From the NCBI RefSeq assembly GCF_002794255.1, contig NZ_PGGW01000069.1:62001-126000 (forward strand): 64,000 bases of DNA, given 5' to 3'. The notes below the pieces were generated by a model. That model saw only the letters and a list, made by a program, of their open reading frames with translations, searched no databases and was not told the origin of the DNA. A program made the translations under genes and the position numbers. Below are positions 24,610 through 33,553 of this stretch, in pieces (within the stretch, counting starts at the first letter, position 1; each line of letters opens with the position of its first letter). This DNA is from Streptomyces carminius. Lineage in GTDB: Bacteria > Actinomycetota > Actinomycetes > Streptomycetales > Streptomycetaceae.

Positions 24610-26158
24610 GAGCGCCCCTCCGTCAGCATCCGCCAGCGGCACCCCGGGCCCGGGCTACTATCCGGACCCCTCCATCCCGGGGTACATCCGTTACTGGAAC
24701 GGCACCGCATGGGTACCCGGCACCAGCAGGCCCGCGCCCCGCGAGGGGGAGCAGCCGCCCGCGGCCCCGCCCGGCGCGGCGGTTCCGCCGCCGGCACCGG
24801 AGGCCGCGCGGCCCGTGCCGCCGCCCGCCCCCTACGCCGGGGAGCCGGAGCGCGCGGAGGCCGGCCCGGTCTTCCTGGACGAGGACACGCCCGGGGGCGG
24901 TGCGCTGCCGGAGGTGCGCGGACCCGGCGGGGCCGGTGTCCGCCCCGGCGACCGGGTGACCGCCTGGGACGACCCGTCCCGGCGGGGCGGCTCCGGCGGG
25001 GAGCGGGAGGAGCGCGCGCCCCGGAGCCCGGGGGAGGAGGCGGACAGCGGCCCGCGCGCCCCGGAGCCGGGGCCCGACCCGCGCGGGGCCTGGGTACGGG
25101 CGGACGCCGGGCCGGCACCGGCGGGCGGCTCCCCGGAGCCCCCTTCGTCTCCGGCATCCCCCTCGTCTCCGGCATCCGCCCTGTCCCCCTCGTCCCCGGA
25201 GCCCCCGTCCCCGGACAGCGGTGCGGACGCCCCGCCGGTCCCCGCGGACGGCACCGTGCGGATGCGGCCCGTACGCCCGGGCGCCTCCCCGGTACGGGGC
25301 GGTTCCGCCGGGCGGGAGCACACCGTCGGACTGCGCCGGACCGGGCCGGCCGGTCCGCCGTCCCCCGGGCCGGCCGGTCCGCCGTCCCCCGGGCCAGCCG
25401 GTCCGGCCGTCCCCGCCCCCGCGCAGCCGTCCCCCGCGCAGCCGTCTCCCGCGCAGCCGTCCCCCGCGCAGGCCCCGGCCGCCGCGTCCGAGCGGCCACC
25501 GTGGACACGGCAGGTGCAGGAGCTGGCCCAGCGGGCCCCCGTCGCCGGTACGCCCGCCGTACCGGCACAGCAGTCGCCGGGTGGCGGCCCCGACCGGGTC
25601 GTGCCCTGGCGGCCCCCGGTGGCCGACCCCTTCCAGGCCGCCCTGCGCCAGGCCCGTCCCGCCGGGCTCGGCCGGCGGCTGGCCGCCCGGCTCGTGGACG
25701 GCCTGGTCCTCGCGGCCGTGACCGGCGCGGTGGCCTACCCGTTCGCCGGCCGGAGCGCCGACCACGTCCGGGAGCAGGTACGGGCCGCCGAACAGGCCGG
25801 GGTGACCCGCGAGGTATGGCTGGTCGACGGCACGACCGGGGTCTACCTGGCGATCGTGCTCGGCGCCTTCCTCCTGTTCGGCCTGCTCTACGAGGTGCTG
25901 CCCACCGCCCGCTGGGGCCGCACCCCGGGCAAGAAGCTGTTCGGCGTCAGGGTGCTCGACATCGAGGAGCAGGACCCCCCGTCGTTCGGCGCCGCGCTGC
26001 GCCGCTGGCTGGTGTTCGGGCCGCTGTCGCTGCTGGGGATCGGTGTGGTGAACGCCGCCTGGTGCCTGTTCGACCGGCCGTGGCGGCAGTGCTGGCACGA
26101 CAAGGCGGCGCGCACCTTCGTGGCACGCGGAGCGGAGGAGACGGCGCCGGCCGGGTGA
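24608..26158 (+). CDS. DUF2510 + RDD-domain membrane protein
   Basis: A 516-residue protein. The N-terminus carries a DUF2510 motif (GYYPDPSIPGYIRYWNGTAW), common in actinobacterial envelope proteins. Residues about 40-345 are a Pro/Ala/Gly-rich disordered region with tandem GPAGPPSP and QPSPA repeats. The C-terminal RDD domain (about 350-500) has LGRRLAARLVDGLVLA, TPGKKLFGVRVLD and two or three membrane helices. RDD proteins have been linked to cation exchange, but the function here is unknown. The ATG has only a weak ribosome site and overlaps a possible divergent small ORF. Confidence 0.88.
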   Translation: MSAPPSASASGTPGPGYYPDPSIPGYIRYWNGTAWVPGTSRPAPREGEQPPAAPPGAAVPPPAPEAARPVPPPAPYAGEPERAEAGPVFLDEDTPGGGALPEVRGPGGAGVRPGDRVTAWDDPSRRGGSGGEREERAPRSPGEEADSGPRAPEPGPDPRGAWVRADAGPAPAGGSPEPPSSPASPSSPASALSPSSPEPPSPDSGADAPPVPADGTVRMRPVRPGASPVRGGSAGREHTVGLRRTGPAGPPSPGPAGPPSPGPAGPAVPAPAQPSPAQPSPAQPSPAQAPAAASERPPWTRQVQELAQRAPVAGTPAVPAQQSPGGGPDRVVPWRPPVADPFQAALRQARPAGLGRRLAARLVDGLVLAAVTGAVAYPFAGRSADHVREQVRAAEQAGVTREVWLVDGTTGVYLAIVLGAFLLFGLLYEVLPTARWGRTPGKKLFGVRVLDIEEQDPPSFGAALRRWLVFGPLSLLGIGVVNAAWCLFDRPWRQCWHDKAARTFVARGAEETAPAG

Positions 26159-26283
26159 CCGCCGGCCCGGCCGTTCCGGGCCCGCCGCCGACGGGATGTC
26201 GCCCGAACGGCGCGTGCCGGATGCGCGGTGCGCGGGGGCGCGGTCGACTCGGGCCATGAGCAGACGACAGCCGTGCCTCGCCG

Positions 26284-26300
26284 GCCCCGGCGGCCGGGGC
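26284..26300. terminator. Hairpin downstream of small membrane protein gene
   Basis: A 7-bp perfect stem GCCCCGG/CCGGGGC with a 3-nt loop, 28 nt beyond the minus-strand stop at 26328. Confidence 0.45.
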
Positions 26301-26327
26301 GGAGGCGGAACGGCTCCCGTACGGCGG

Positions 26328-26633
26328 TCAGCGGTGCAGCGAGGGCTGCGGCACCCGCTGCCCGCTCCCGCTGTCACCGGTCCCGCTGTCACCGGTCCCG
26401 GCGCGGACGGGGCCGCGCTGGGCGGGGAGGCTCCCCGCCGCCGGGCGGCCGCGGTCCGCCGGCCGCCGGACGGGAAGGGCGACCGCGACGAGCAGTCCGA
26501 GCGCGAGCGCCGCGGTCGCGACGACCGTGACCCCGGTACCCGAACGTGTCTGCGTCACCAGCAGCAGCGCGAGTGCGGAGAGGATGACGGTGGCCGAACC
26601 ACAGGCCAGTTGGGCGGGATTCGGACGCGGCAT
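26328..26633 (-). CDS. Small two-helix membrane protein
   Basis: A 101-residue protein with two predicted membrane helices, about 10-27 (SATVILSALALLLVTQ) and 33-55 (GVTVVATAALALGLLVAVAL), and a hydrophilic C-terminal tail with GTGDSGTGDSGSG. No enzymatic motif is present. The ATG is preceded by a GAGGACGG stretch at slightly long spacing. Composition and codon bias are typical of streptomycete coding sequence, so it is probably real; function unknown. Confidence 0.75.
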   Translation of the reverse strand: MPRPNPAQLACGSATVILSALALLLVTQTRSGTGVTVVATAALALGLLVAVALPVRRPADRGRPAAGSLPAQRGPVRAGTGDSGTGDSGSGQRVPQPSLHR

Positions 26634-26981
26634 GGCGGAATCCGTCCTCGGGGTCGGGGGAGGGCGTGGAACGACGGTGTCGCGGTCCGTCGAACGACTC
26701 TACGATGCCGGATGCCCTTATGTGATACCCCGTAAGCGTGACCTGACCCACTGTCGCCGCCGGAGCGGTGCACAGGGGGCGCACAGGGTCGCACGGCGGC
26801 TCCGGTCCTGACCCGAGGTCAGCTCCAGGCGTCCGGAATCCGTAACTGGACGGTCGGACACCGTACTTCTGTGGCGTGTTCAAAACAAGGTCTGTTTTTT
26901 CGGCCGCCGCTCATGTCGAATGCCTCCACACGTGTGCACCCGCACGTGTCCTATGGCCATGCATGGGGAGGGCAATACCTA
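26634..26981. promoter_or_regulatory. Promoter/leader region of M6 protease gene
   Basis: This 348-bp gap is AT-rich by local standards. It contains a CTGACC-CGA-GGTCAG dyad at 26808-26822 and an AAAACA/TGTTTT hairpin (26882-26887 with 26893-26898) followed by more T. Its right end holds the ribosome site GGGAGGG for GTG 26982. A secreted protease is expected to be tightly controlled, and these are candidate sites. Confidence 0.4.
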
Positions 26982-29363
26982 GTGAAGAGCCAACGGAGGA
27001 CCACCAGATCCGCCGCACTGGCCACGACGGTCGCCGTCGTCGGAGCGACCTTTCTGACCGCCGGCACCGCCCACGCCAGCGAAGGCGCCCCGTCGGACGG
27101 CCGTGAACCGGCCGCGGCGGGCGCCAGTGACCACGCCGAGGACGAGGGTCACAAGCACGGCAAGGGTGACAACGGCAGGCATGTGGCCCACGATCTGCCC
27201 GGCCCGCTCACCAAGAAGCAGCGCACCCAGCGCCTCGCGGCCCTGGAACGGCTGGCCTCCGGCCAGAAGCCCGTGACCAGGAACGGCACCAAGGTCATGA
27301 AGCTCGGCGCCGAGAAGTACGTCGAGATGGAGCAGACGAAGACCGACAAGATCTTCACCATCCTGATCGAGTTCGGCGACAAGGTCGACCCGGAGTACGG
27401 CGGCACCCCCGGCCCGCTCCACAACCGGATAGCCGAGCCCGACCGGGCGAAGGACAACACCACCCTGTGGAAGGAGGACTTCGACAGGGAGCACTTCGAG
27501 GAGATCTACTTCGGGGACGGCGAGGGCTCGCTCAAGAGCTACTACGAGGCCCAGTCCTCCGGTAAGTACTCCGTGGACGGCATGGTCTCCGACTGGGTCA
27601 AGGTCGACTACAACGAGGCCCGGTACGGCAACAACGCCTGCGGCGACAACGTCTGCGACACGGTCTGGGACGCGGTCCGCGACGGCGTGAACCAGTGGGT
27701 CGCCGACCAGCAGGCCGCCGGCCGCAGCGGCGACGAGATCGCGAAGCAGCTCGCCGAGTACGACCTGTGGGACCGCTACGACTTCGACGGCGACGGCGAC
27801 TTCAACGAGTCCGACGGCTACATCGACCACTTCCAGTTCGTCCACGCGGGCGAGGACGAGTCGGCCGGCGGCGGCGCGCAGGGCGAGGACGCCATCTGGG
27901 CCCACCGCTGGTACGCCTACGGCACCGACTACGGCAGCACCGGCCCGGAGTTCAACAGGGCGGGCGGCACCGAGATCGGCGACACCGGCATCTGGGTCGG
28001 CGACTACACCGTCCAGCCCGAGAACGGCGGCCTGGGCGTCTTCGCCCACGAGTACGGCCACGACCTCGGCCTGCCGGACCTGTACGACACCGCCGGCGGC
28101 GAGAACTCCACCGGCTTCTGGACGCTGATGTCCTCCGGCTCCTGGCTGAACAAGGGCAAGGACGCCATCGGCGACTGGGCCGGCGAGATGACCGCCTGGG
28201 ACAAGCTGTCGCTGGGCTGGCTGGACTACGAGGAGGCCAAGGCCGCCACGAAGTCCCTGCACCGGCTGGGTGTCTCCACCAAGCAGGGGAAGAACCCGCA
28301 GGCGCTGCTGGTCGAACTGCCCGAGAAGGAGGTCACCACCGAGGTCGTGGAGCCGGCCGCGGGCAGCATGCAGTGGTGGAGCGGCAGCGGTGACGACCTG
28401 CGCAACTCCCTGACCCGCACCGTCGACCTGACCGGGGCGTCCACCGCCTCGCTCGACCTCAGGGGCTGGTGGGAGATCGAGAAGGGGTACGACTACCTCT
28501 ACACCCAGGTCTCCACCGACGACGGCGCCACCTGGACCGCCCTGGACGGCACCGCGAACGGCGAGCCGATCGGGCGCGACGCGTCCGACACCCCGGCGCT
28601 GGACGGCGAGTCCGGCGGCTGGGTGGACCTGTCCTTCCCGCTGGACGCCTACGCGGGCCAGGAGATCCAGCTCCGCTTCCACTACCGCACCGACGGCGGT
28701 GTGGCGGAGATGGGCTTCGCGGCCGACGAGATCACCCTCACCGCCGACGGCGAGACGCTCCTCGCCGACGGAGCCGAGGACGGCGAGGGCGGCTGGACCG
28801 CGGACGGCTTCTCCCGCATCGGAGCCTCGTTCACCGAGTCCTACCCGCAGTACTACATCGCCGAGAACCGGCAGTACGTCTCGTACGACAAGACCCTGAA
28901 GACCGGCCCGTACAACTTCGGCTGGCTGGAGGACCGCCCGGACTGGGTGGAGCGCTTCTCGTACCAGAACGGCCTGCTGATCTGGCTGTGGGACACCTCG
29001 CAGCTGGACAACAACACCAGCGCCCACCCGGGTGAGGGCCTGATCCTGCCGGTCGACGCCCACCCGAAGGCGGAGAAGTGGTCGGACGGGACGCTGATGC
29101 GCAACCGCATCCAGTCCTACGACTCCACCTTCAGCCGGTACCCGACGCGCGGGATGACCCTCCACAAGGAGGGCGAGGCGAAGAAGATCAGGTGGAAGGC
29201 GGGCGTTCCCGTCTTCGACGACCGCCGGGGCGAGTACTGGGACGCGGACAACCCGGGCGGCAGCGTGAAGGTGCCCGACACCAACACCCGCATCTCGATC
29301 GTCGGCCAGCCGCTGAACGGCAAGACGATCACCGTCCGGGTCGGCCCCTCCAGCAGGCGCTGA
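26982..29363 (+). CDS. Secreted immune-inhibitor-A-type metalloprotease (M6)
   Basis: A 793-residue exported zinc protease. Signal peptide: basic KSQRRTTR, hydrophobic core, probable cleavage after AHA near residue 31. A propeptide and the M6 catalytic domain follow, with zinc motif HEYGHDLGLPD (His356, Glu357, His360, third ligand probably the Asp of GLPD). Acidic DFDGDGDFNESDG resembles a calcium loop. A C-terminal MAM/jelly-roll-like domain (about 465-640) and a terminal domain complete the InhA-like layout. GTG 26982 was chosen because it puts the basic n-region at the start; earlier in-frame ATGs would add an unlikely extension. It probably degrades extracellular proteins. Confidence 0.93.
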   Translation: MKSQRRTTRSAALATTVAVVGATFLTAGTAHASEGAPSDGREPAAAGASDHAEDEGHKHGKGDNGRHVAHDLPGPLTKKQRTQRLAALERLASGQKPVTRNGTKVMKLGAEKYVEMEQTKTDKIFTILIEFGDKVDPEYGGTPGPLHNRIAEPDRAKDNTTLWKEDFDREHFEEIYFGDGEGSLKSYYEAQSSGKYSVDGMVSDWVKVDYNEARYGNNACGDNVCDTVWDAVRDGVNQWVADQQAAGRSGDEIAKQLAEYDLWDRYDFDGDGDFNESDGYIDHFQFVHAGEDESAGGGAQGEDAIWAHRWYAYGTDYGSTGPEFNRAGGTEIGDTGIWVGDYTVQPENGGLGVFAHEYGHDLGLPDLYDTAGGENSTGFWTLMSSGSWLNKGKDAIGDWAGEMTAWDKLSLGWLDYEEAKAATKSLHRLGVSTKQGKNPQALLVELPEKEVTTEVVEPAAGSMQWWSGSGDDLRNSLTRTVDLTGASTASLDLRGWWEIEKGYDYLYTQVSTDDGATWTALDGTANGEPIGRDASDTPALDGESGGWVDLSFPLDAYAGQEIQLRFHYRTDGGVAEMGFAADEITLTADGETLLADGAEDGEGGWTADGFSRIGASFTESYPQYYIAENRQYVSYDKTLKTGPYNFGWLEDRPDWVERFSYQNGLLIWLWDTSQLDNNTSAHPGEGLILPVDAHPKAEKWSDGTLMRNRIQSYDSTFSRYPTRGMTLHKEGEAKKIRWKAGVPVFDDRRGEYWDADNPGGSVKVPDTNTRISIVGQPLNGKTITVRVGPSSRR

Positions 29364-29462
29364 CACCTCCGGACGGCGACGGTCGGCGACAGTCTGCGAC
29401 AGTCGGTGACGGTCAACGGTAGGAAGTGCTGTTTCCGCAGGTCACCGCGGAGATGAACGACA

Positions 29463-29500
29463 CGGTCGGCCGTCGCCCCCTGGCGGGCGGCGGCCGACCG
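29463..29500 (+). terminator. Terminator after M6 protease gene
   Basis: A 10-bp stem CGGTCGGCCG/CGGCCGACCG (29463-29472 with 29491-29500) extended by an inner CGCCC/GGGCG pairing. The preceding 29370-29415 stretch carries imperfect repeats of a GACGGTC/GACAGTC word. Confidence 0.65.
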
Positions 29501-29596
29501 CGCCGAGAATGCGCATAGGGTGCGCACTGCGCGTGCCGCGCGCTCCGCGTGCACGGGCATCCTGGTGACACGAGGTACGGCGGGGGAGTGGTGAGA

Positions 29597-29905
29597 ATGG
29601 CGGGAGGCTGGGTCCGGCTGCCGGACGGCAGCGTGGTGGTGGCGCTCTCGGTGCCGCGCCCCGGAGGGCCGGGGCAGCGGGTCCGCTTCCTGGTCCGCGC
29701 CGCCAACCGCGCCCGCGCCCTGACCAGGCTGCGGAACCTGGGGCTGCGCGCGGTCTACCTGCGCGGCAACACCGAGCCGCCCACCCCGGACGAGGTCAGC
29801 GCCGTGCTGCACCATCCCGACGGACTGGTCTGGCGTCCGGCACCGCACACCGAGACGGACTTCTGGCGGCCCGTGGGCGCCCTGCGGCGGGCCGCCGCAG
29901 GGTAG
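29597..29905 (+). CDS. Conserved hypothetical protein
   Basis: A 102-residue soluble protein starting MAGGWVRLPDG. Blocks such as SVVVALSVPRPG, LTRLRNLGLRAVYLRGN and PPTPDEVSAVLHHPDGLVWR are, as I recall, shared with other Streptomyces proteins of unknown function. There is no metal or catalytic motif. GGGGAG lies 8 nt before ATG 29597; GTG 29591 in the same frame is an alternative. It stands alone between the protease and pncA. Confidence 0.72.
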   Translation: MAGGWVRLPDGSVVVALSVPRPGGPGQRVRFLVRAANRARALTRLRNLGLRAVYLRGNTEPPTPDEVSAVLHHPDGLVWRPAPHTETDFWRPVGALRRAAAG

Positions 29906-30096
29906 CGGCCCCGGGCCCGGGCGGGCGCGTCCCGCACGGGGCGACGACCGGGCCGGCCGCCGCGCCCCTGCCGCGGCGGAGGCCGGGCAGGACGGCCGGT
30001 GAGCCGCTCCACGGCGGCACCGGGACGCTGCGCGCCGCCGCGCCGCCGGACTCCGGCACCGCCACGGCCGCGGGTACGGCCGCGGGCCCCGGGTCC

Positions 30097-30690
30097 TCAG
30101 GCCCCCCGGACCACCGGCTCGCCGGTGAGTTCCACCTCCGCCGCCCGCAGCTCCTCCAGCGCCCGCCCGGTCGATCCCGCCGCCACCCCGGCCGTCAGCC
30201 CCAGCAGCACCCGGGTGCGGAAGCCCTCGCGGGCCGCGTCCAGGGCGGTCGCCCGGACGCAGTGGTCGGTGGCGATGCCGACCACGTCCACCTCGGTGAC
30301 CTCCCGGGAGCGCAGCCACTCGGCGAGGGGCACGCCGTTCTCGTCCGCACCCTCGAAGCCGCTGTAGGCCGCGGCGTACGCGCCCTTGTCGAAGACCGCG
30401 TCGATCGAGCCGGAGGCGACGGCCGGGGCGAAGTTCGGGTGGAAGCCCACGCCCTCGGTGCCGGCCACGCAGTGCGCCGGCCAGGAGTGCTCGAAGTCGG
30501 GTGCGGCCGAGAAGTGGCCGCCCGGGTCGACGTGGTGGTCGCGGGTCGCCACGACATGCCGGTATCCGGCGGTCGTCTGCCCGATCAGGTCGGTGATGGC
30601 CGCGGCCACGTCGGCGCCTCCCGCGACCGCGAGGCTGCCGCCCTCACAGAAGTCGTTCTGGACGTCTACGACGATCAGTGCCCGGTGCAT
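30097..30690 (-). CDS. pncA: Nicotinamidase (isochorismatase family)
   Basis: A 197-residue cysteine hydrolase that deamidates nicotinamide to nicotinate in NAD salvage. The catalytic triad is visible: Asp in IVVDVQNDFCEGG, Lys in FDKGAYAAAYSGF and Cys in GIATDHCVRATA. Metal-site residues DHHVDPGGHF are present. ATG 30690 is preceded by AAAGG. It lies 173 bp downstream of pncB on the same strand; the two give successive steps, nicotinamide to nicotinate to NaMN. Confidence 0.93.
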   Translation of the reverse strand: MHRALIVVDVQNDFCEGGSLAVAGGADVAAAITDLIGQTTAGYRHVVATRDHHVDPGGHFSAAPDFEHSWPAHCVAGTEGVGFHPNFAPAVASGSIDAVFDKGAYAAAYSGFEGADENGVPLAEWLRSREVTEVDVVGIATDHCVRATALDAAREGFRTRVLLGLTAGVAAGSTGRALEELRAAEVELTGEPVVRGA

Positions 30691-30724
30691 GGTGCACACC
30701 TTTCGGCTGGGGTCGGGGCCGGGG

Positions 30725-30787
30725 TTCCGGCCGGGGCTGGGGGTTCGGCCGGGACCCGGCTCGGATTCGGCCGGGTTCGGCCGGGGT
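30725..30787. repeat. Imperfect TTCGGCCGGG repeats in pncB-pncA gap
   Basis: Four copies of TTC(C)GGCCGGG begin near 30725, 30744, 30766 and 30776 in the 173-bp spacer between pncB and pncA. They have no coding frame signal and may form alternative G-rich/C-rich pairings. Confidence 0.5.
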
Positions 30788-30863
30788 CTGCGGTGCGGAT
30801 GGTGCGGGCGGACGTGTCCGACCTTAGACACTCGGCGCCCGCGGCGGGAGTGCCGCGTGGCGC

Positions 30864-32192
30864 TCAGACGTACTCGGTGGGCAGGACCGGCTCGCCGCGC
30901 GAGAGCTGGGTCGCCGACAGCGGCAGCCCGTCCCGCGCCCGCACATGCCGCTCGCGGGCGGCCTCCAGCGGCTCGCGCGCCACGATCTCGCCGCCGCGGA
31001 TCAGGTCCACCGGCAGCAGCCGGTCCGCCAGCGGCGCGGGCACCTCCCCGGTGCCGACGACCTCGGCCTCCGCCACCCCGTGCGCGTCCGGCCGCCGTGC
31101 CGCCCACTTCACACCGCCGACCGACAGCTTCCCGCCCATCGACTTCTTGGCCACCGGCCGCAGCGGCGCGTCCGGGTCGCCGGAGTCGGCGCGGGCCACC
31201 AGCTTGTAGACCATCGAGGCGGTCGGGTGGCCGCTGCCGGTGACCAGCTGGGTGCCCACCCCGTAGGCGTCCACCGGGGCGGCGGCGAGCGAGGCGATGG
31301 CGTACTCGTCCAGGTCGCTGGTCACGACGATCCGCGTGTCGCGCGCGCCCAGCTCGTCGAGCTGCTGCCGCACCCGGTGGGCGAGCAGCAGCAGGTCGCC
31401 GGAGTCGATGCGCACCGCGCCCAGCCCCGGCCCGGCGACCTCCACGGCCGTGCGGACGGCCTCGGTCACGTCGTAGGTGTCCACCAGGAGCGTGGTGCCG
31501 CGGCCCATGGACTCCACCTGGGCGGTGAAGGCGTCCCGCTCGGTGTCGTGCAGCAGGGTGAAGGCGTGGGCGCTGGTGCCGACGGTGGGGATGTCGTAGC
31601 GGTAGCCGGCGGCCAGGTCGGAGGTGGAGGAGAAACCGCCGACGTACGCCGCCCGCGCCGCGGCCACCGCCGACAGCTCGTGGGTGCGCCGGGCGCCCAT
31701 CTCGATCAGCGGGCGCCCCCGCGCGGCCACGGCCATCCGGGAGGCCGCGGCGGCGACGGCCGAGTCGTGGTTGAGGATCGACAGGATGACGGTCTCCAGC
31801 AGCACGCACTCGGCGAAGGTGCCGCTGACCCGCATGATCGGCGAACCGGGGAAGTACACCTCGCCCTCGGGGTACCCCTGGACGTCCCCGCGGAAGCGGT
31901 AGCCGGCGAGCCACTCCAGGGTCGGTCCGTCGACGACGCCCCGTTCGCGCAGGAAGTCCAGGATCTCCGGCTCGAAGCGGAAGTTCGCCACCGCGTCCAG
32001 CACCCGCCCGGTGCCCGCGACCACTCCGTAGCGGCGGCCCTCGGGCAGCCGGCGGGTGAAGACCTCGAAGACGGCGCGCCGGCCGGCGGTCCCGTCGCGC
32101 AGCGCGGCCTGCACCATGGTCAGCTCGTAGTGGTCGGTGAAGAGAGCCGTCGACGGCACGGTGACCGGCAGCCCCAGGTCTGCTGTGTTCAT
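30864..32192 (-). CDS. pncB: Nicotinate phosphoribosyltransferase
   Basis: A 442-residue enzyme joining nicotinate and PRPP to nicotinate mononucleotide with ATP hydrolysis. Family signatures: FTDHYELTMVQAAL near the start, the segment around FEVFTRRLPEGRRYGV, EMGARRTHE, GGFSSTSDLAAG, AVRIDSGDLLLLA and GVGTQLVTG. Length is standard. ATG 32192 (MNTADLGLP) was chosen by homology. It is divergent from clpS, as pncB1 is in mycobacteria. A strong dyad sits 20-40 bp upstream. Confidence 0.95.
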   Translation of the reverse strand: MNTADLGLPVTVPSTALFTDHYELTMVQAALRDGTAGRRAVFEVFTRRLPEGRRYGVVAGTGRVLDAVANFRFEPEILDFLRERGVVDGPTLEWLAGYRFRGDVQGYPEGEVYFPGSPIMRVSGTFAECVLLETVILSILNHDSAVAAAASRMAVAARGRPLIEMGARRTHELSAVAAARAAYVGGFSSTSDLAAGYRYDIPTVGTSAHAFTLLHDTERDAFTAQVESMGRGTTLLVDTYDVTEAVRTAVEVAGPGLGAVRIDSGDLLLLAHRVRQQLDELGARDTRIVVTSDLDEYAIASLAAAPVDAYGVGTQLVTGSGHPTASMVYKLVARADSGDPDAPLRPVAKKSMGGKLSVGGVKWAARRPDAHGVAEAEVVGTGEVPAPLADRLLPVDLIRGGEIVAREPLEAARERHVRARDGLPLSATQLSRGEPVLPTEYV

Positions 32193-32211
32193 GGAACGGA
32201 TGCTACCTCCA

Positions 32212-32232
32212 ATGTCGTCAGTTTGACGATAT
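32212..32232. promoter_or_regulatory. Candidate NAD-pathway operator upstream of pncB
   Basis: TCGTCA-GTT-TGACGA is a perfect 6+6 dyad (32215-32220 with 32224-32229), extended by AT/AT at 32212-32213 and 32231-32232. It lies 20 nt from the pncB start in the promoter position. NrtR-type Nudix-domain repressors are known to control pncA/pncB in actinobacteria; assignment to NrtR is inference. Confidence 0.5.
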
Positions 32233-32371
32233 CTGGTGGCGGGAACCTCCCCGCGCGGTGCCGGCGGGCGGCCGCGGCAGCGGGCTCGCTGGCGTGCCCG
32301 GCGGTACGCCCGGGACCGTCGTACCTCCCGCCGCCGGGCCGTTTGCGCGACCACCCGGTACGGGTGGCAGC

Positions 32372-32860
32372 ATGGGAGGCGTGAGCGACGACACGCGCCG
32401 GATGACGACCTCCCACGTCGCGCCCGCACGGCACCGTGCCGGGGACCGCGCCGCGGGACCGGGTAGAAGGGGCGCCCCCGGCGCCGCCCCCGCCCCCGTG
32501 CCCGCGCCCCGGGCCGCCCGCGCGGCGGCGGTGCCGGTGCCGCCGGTGCCGGTGTGGGTGTCCGTCGCCCCCACCGAGGTCACCCGCCCCGCCGGGGGCG
32601 AGGCGCCCGAGGCGGTGTCCGAGCCCGACGTCCCCTGGGTCACCGTCGTCCACAACGACCCGGTCAACCTGATGAGTTACGTGACCTACGTGTTCCAGAG
32701 CTACTTCGGTTATCCGAAGGAGAAGGCCAGGAAGCTGATGATGGACGTCCACCACAAGGGCCGCGCGGTCGTCTCCAGCGGCAACCGCGAGGAGATGGAG
32801 CGCGACGTGCAGGCCATGCACGGCTACGGCCTGTGGGCGACCCTCCAGCAGGACCGCTGA
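32372..32860 (+). CDS. clpS: ClpS adaptor with possible N-terminal extension
   Basis: The last ~90 residues are a clear ClpS, the adaptor that delivers N-degron substrates to ClpAP/ClpCP: WVTVVHNDPVNLMSYVTYVF, MDVHHKGRAVVSSG and ERDVQAMHGYGLWATLQQD. From ATG 32372 the protein has 162 residues, about 60 more than usual, the excess being Ala/Pro/Arg-rich. This ATG follows a TACGGGT element at leaderless spacing. In-frame GTG 32558 (SVAPTEVTRP) would give a normal-length ClpS but has no ribosome site. The stop overlaps the next ATG by one base (TGATG). Confidence 0.9.
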   Translation: MGGVSDDTRRMTTSHVAPARHRAGDRAAGPGRRGAPGAAPAPVPAPRAARAAAVPVPPVPVWVSVAPTEVTRPAGGEAPEAVSEPDVPWVTVVHNDPVNLMSYVTYVFQSYFGYPKEKARKLMMDVHHKGRAVVSSGNREEMERDVQAMHGYGLWATLQQDR

Positions 32861-33468
32861 TGCCCGGCCTGTTCGAGCCCGCGCCCGCCGTGCCCGGCGG
32901 CGCCGCCGTCGCGCTCGACGAGATCGAGATCTCCATCCTGCGCAGTCTCACCGTCCAGCTCCTGGAGCTGATCGGCCCCGGCGGCGAACCGGCCGGCGGC
33001 GACGGCGGCGAGGTGGACCCGCTGGCCGCGCTGCTGGCCGACGGCCCCACCGAGCCCCCCGCCGACCCGGCCCTGGCCCGGCTCTTCCCGGACGCCTACG
33101 GCGGCCCCGGCGCCGAGCCGGACGAACGGGCCCGGGCCGCCGCCGCGGAGTTCCGCCGCTACACCGAGAACGACCTGCGCGCCCGCAAGCGCGAGGACGG
33201 CCTCGCCGTCGTGCGCGCCCTGGATGCCCTCACCCCCGGCGGCGACGGCGGGGCGGTGCTCACCCTCGCCCCCGGGCAGTCGCGGCAGTGGCTGGGCGCG
33301 CTCAACGACCTGCGGCTGGCGCTCGGTGTGCGGCTGGAGATCGCCGACGACAAGGACGGCGACCGGCTGTACGCCCTGCCGGACGAGGATCCGCGCAAGC
33401 CGATGGCGATGGCCTACCTGTGGCTGGGCGCCCTCCAGGAGTCGCTCGTGGAGACCCTGATGGGCTGA
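32860..33468 (+). CDS. DUF2017 protein
   Basis: A 202-residue actinobacterial DUF2017 protein of unknown function, regularly found directly after clpS. Features: ALDEIEISILRSLTVQLLELI, EFRRYTENDLRARKREDG, SRQWLGALNDLRLALGVRL and a C-terminal MAMAYLWLGALQESLVETL. Start ATG 32860 overlaps the clpS stop, so it is translationally coupled and probably acts with ClpS-dependent proteolysis or regulation (inference). Confidence 0.9.
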   Translation: MPGLFEPAPAVPGGAAVALDEIEISILRSLTVQLLELIGPGGEPAGGDGGEVDPLAALLADGPTEPPADPALARLFPDAYGGPGAEPDERARAAAAEFRRYTENDLRARKREDGLAVVRALDALTPGGDGGAVLTLAPGQSRQWLGALNDLRLALGVRLEIADDKDGDRLYALPDEDPRKPMAMAYLWLGALQESLVETLMG

Positions 33469-33491
33469 GCGCCCCGCGGGTGCTCCGGGAG

Positions 33492-33512
33492 GCCGGATCC
33501 GGTGGGTCCGGC
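33492..33512 (+). terminator. Terminator after clpS-DUF2017
   Basis: A 9-bp stem with one G-T wobble (33492-33500 with 33504-33512, arm GCCGGATCC) and a 3-nt loop, 24 nt past the stop. Confidence 0.6.
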
Positions 33513-33553
33513 GGGCAGCGGGGAGGGCATCCATCCCTGCCCGGGAAGGCTGA

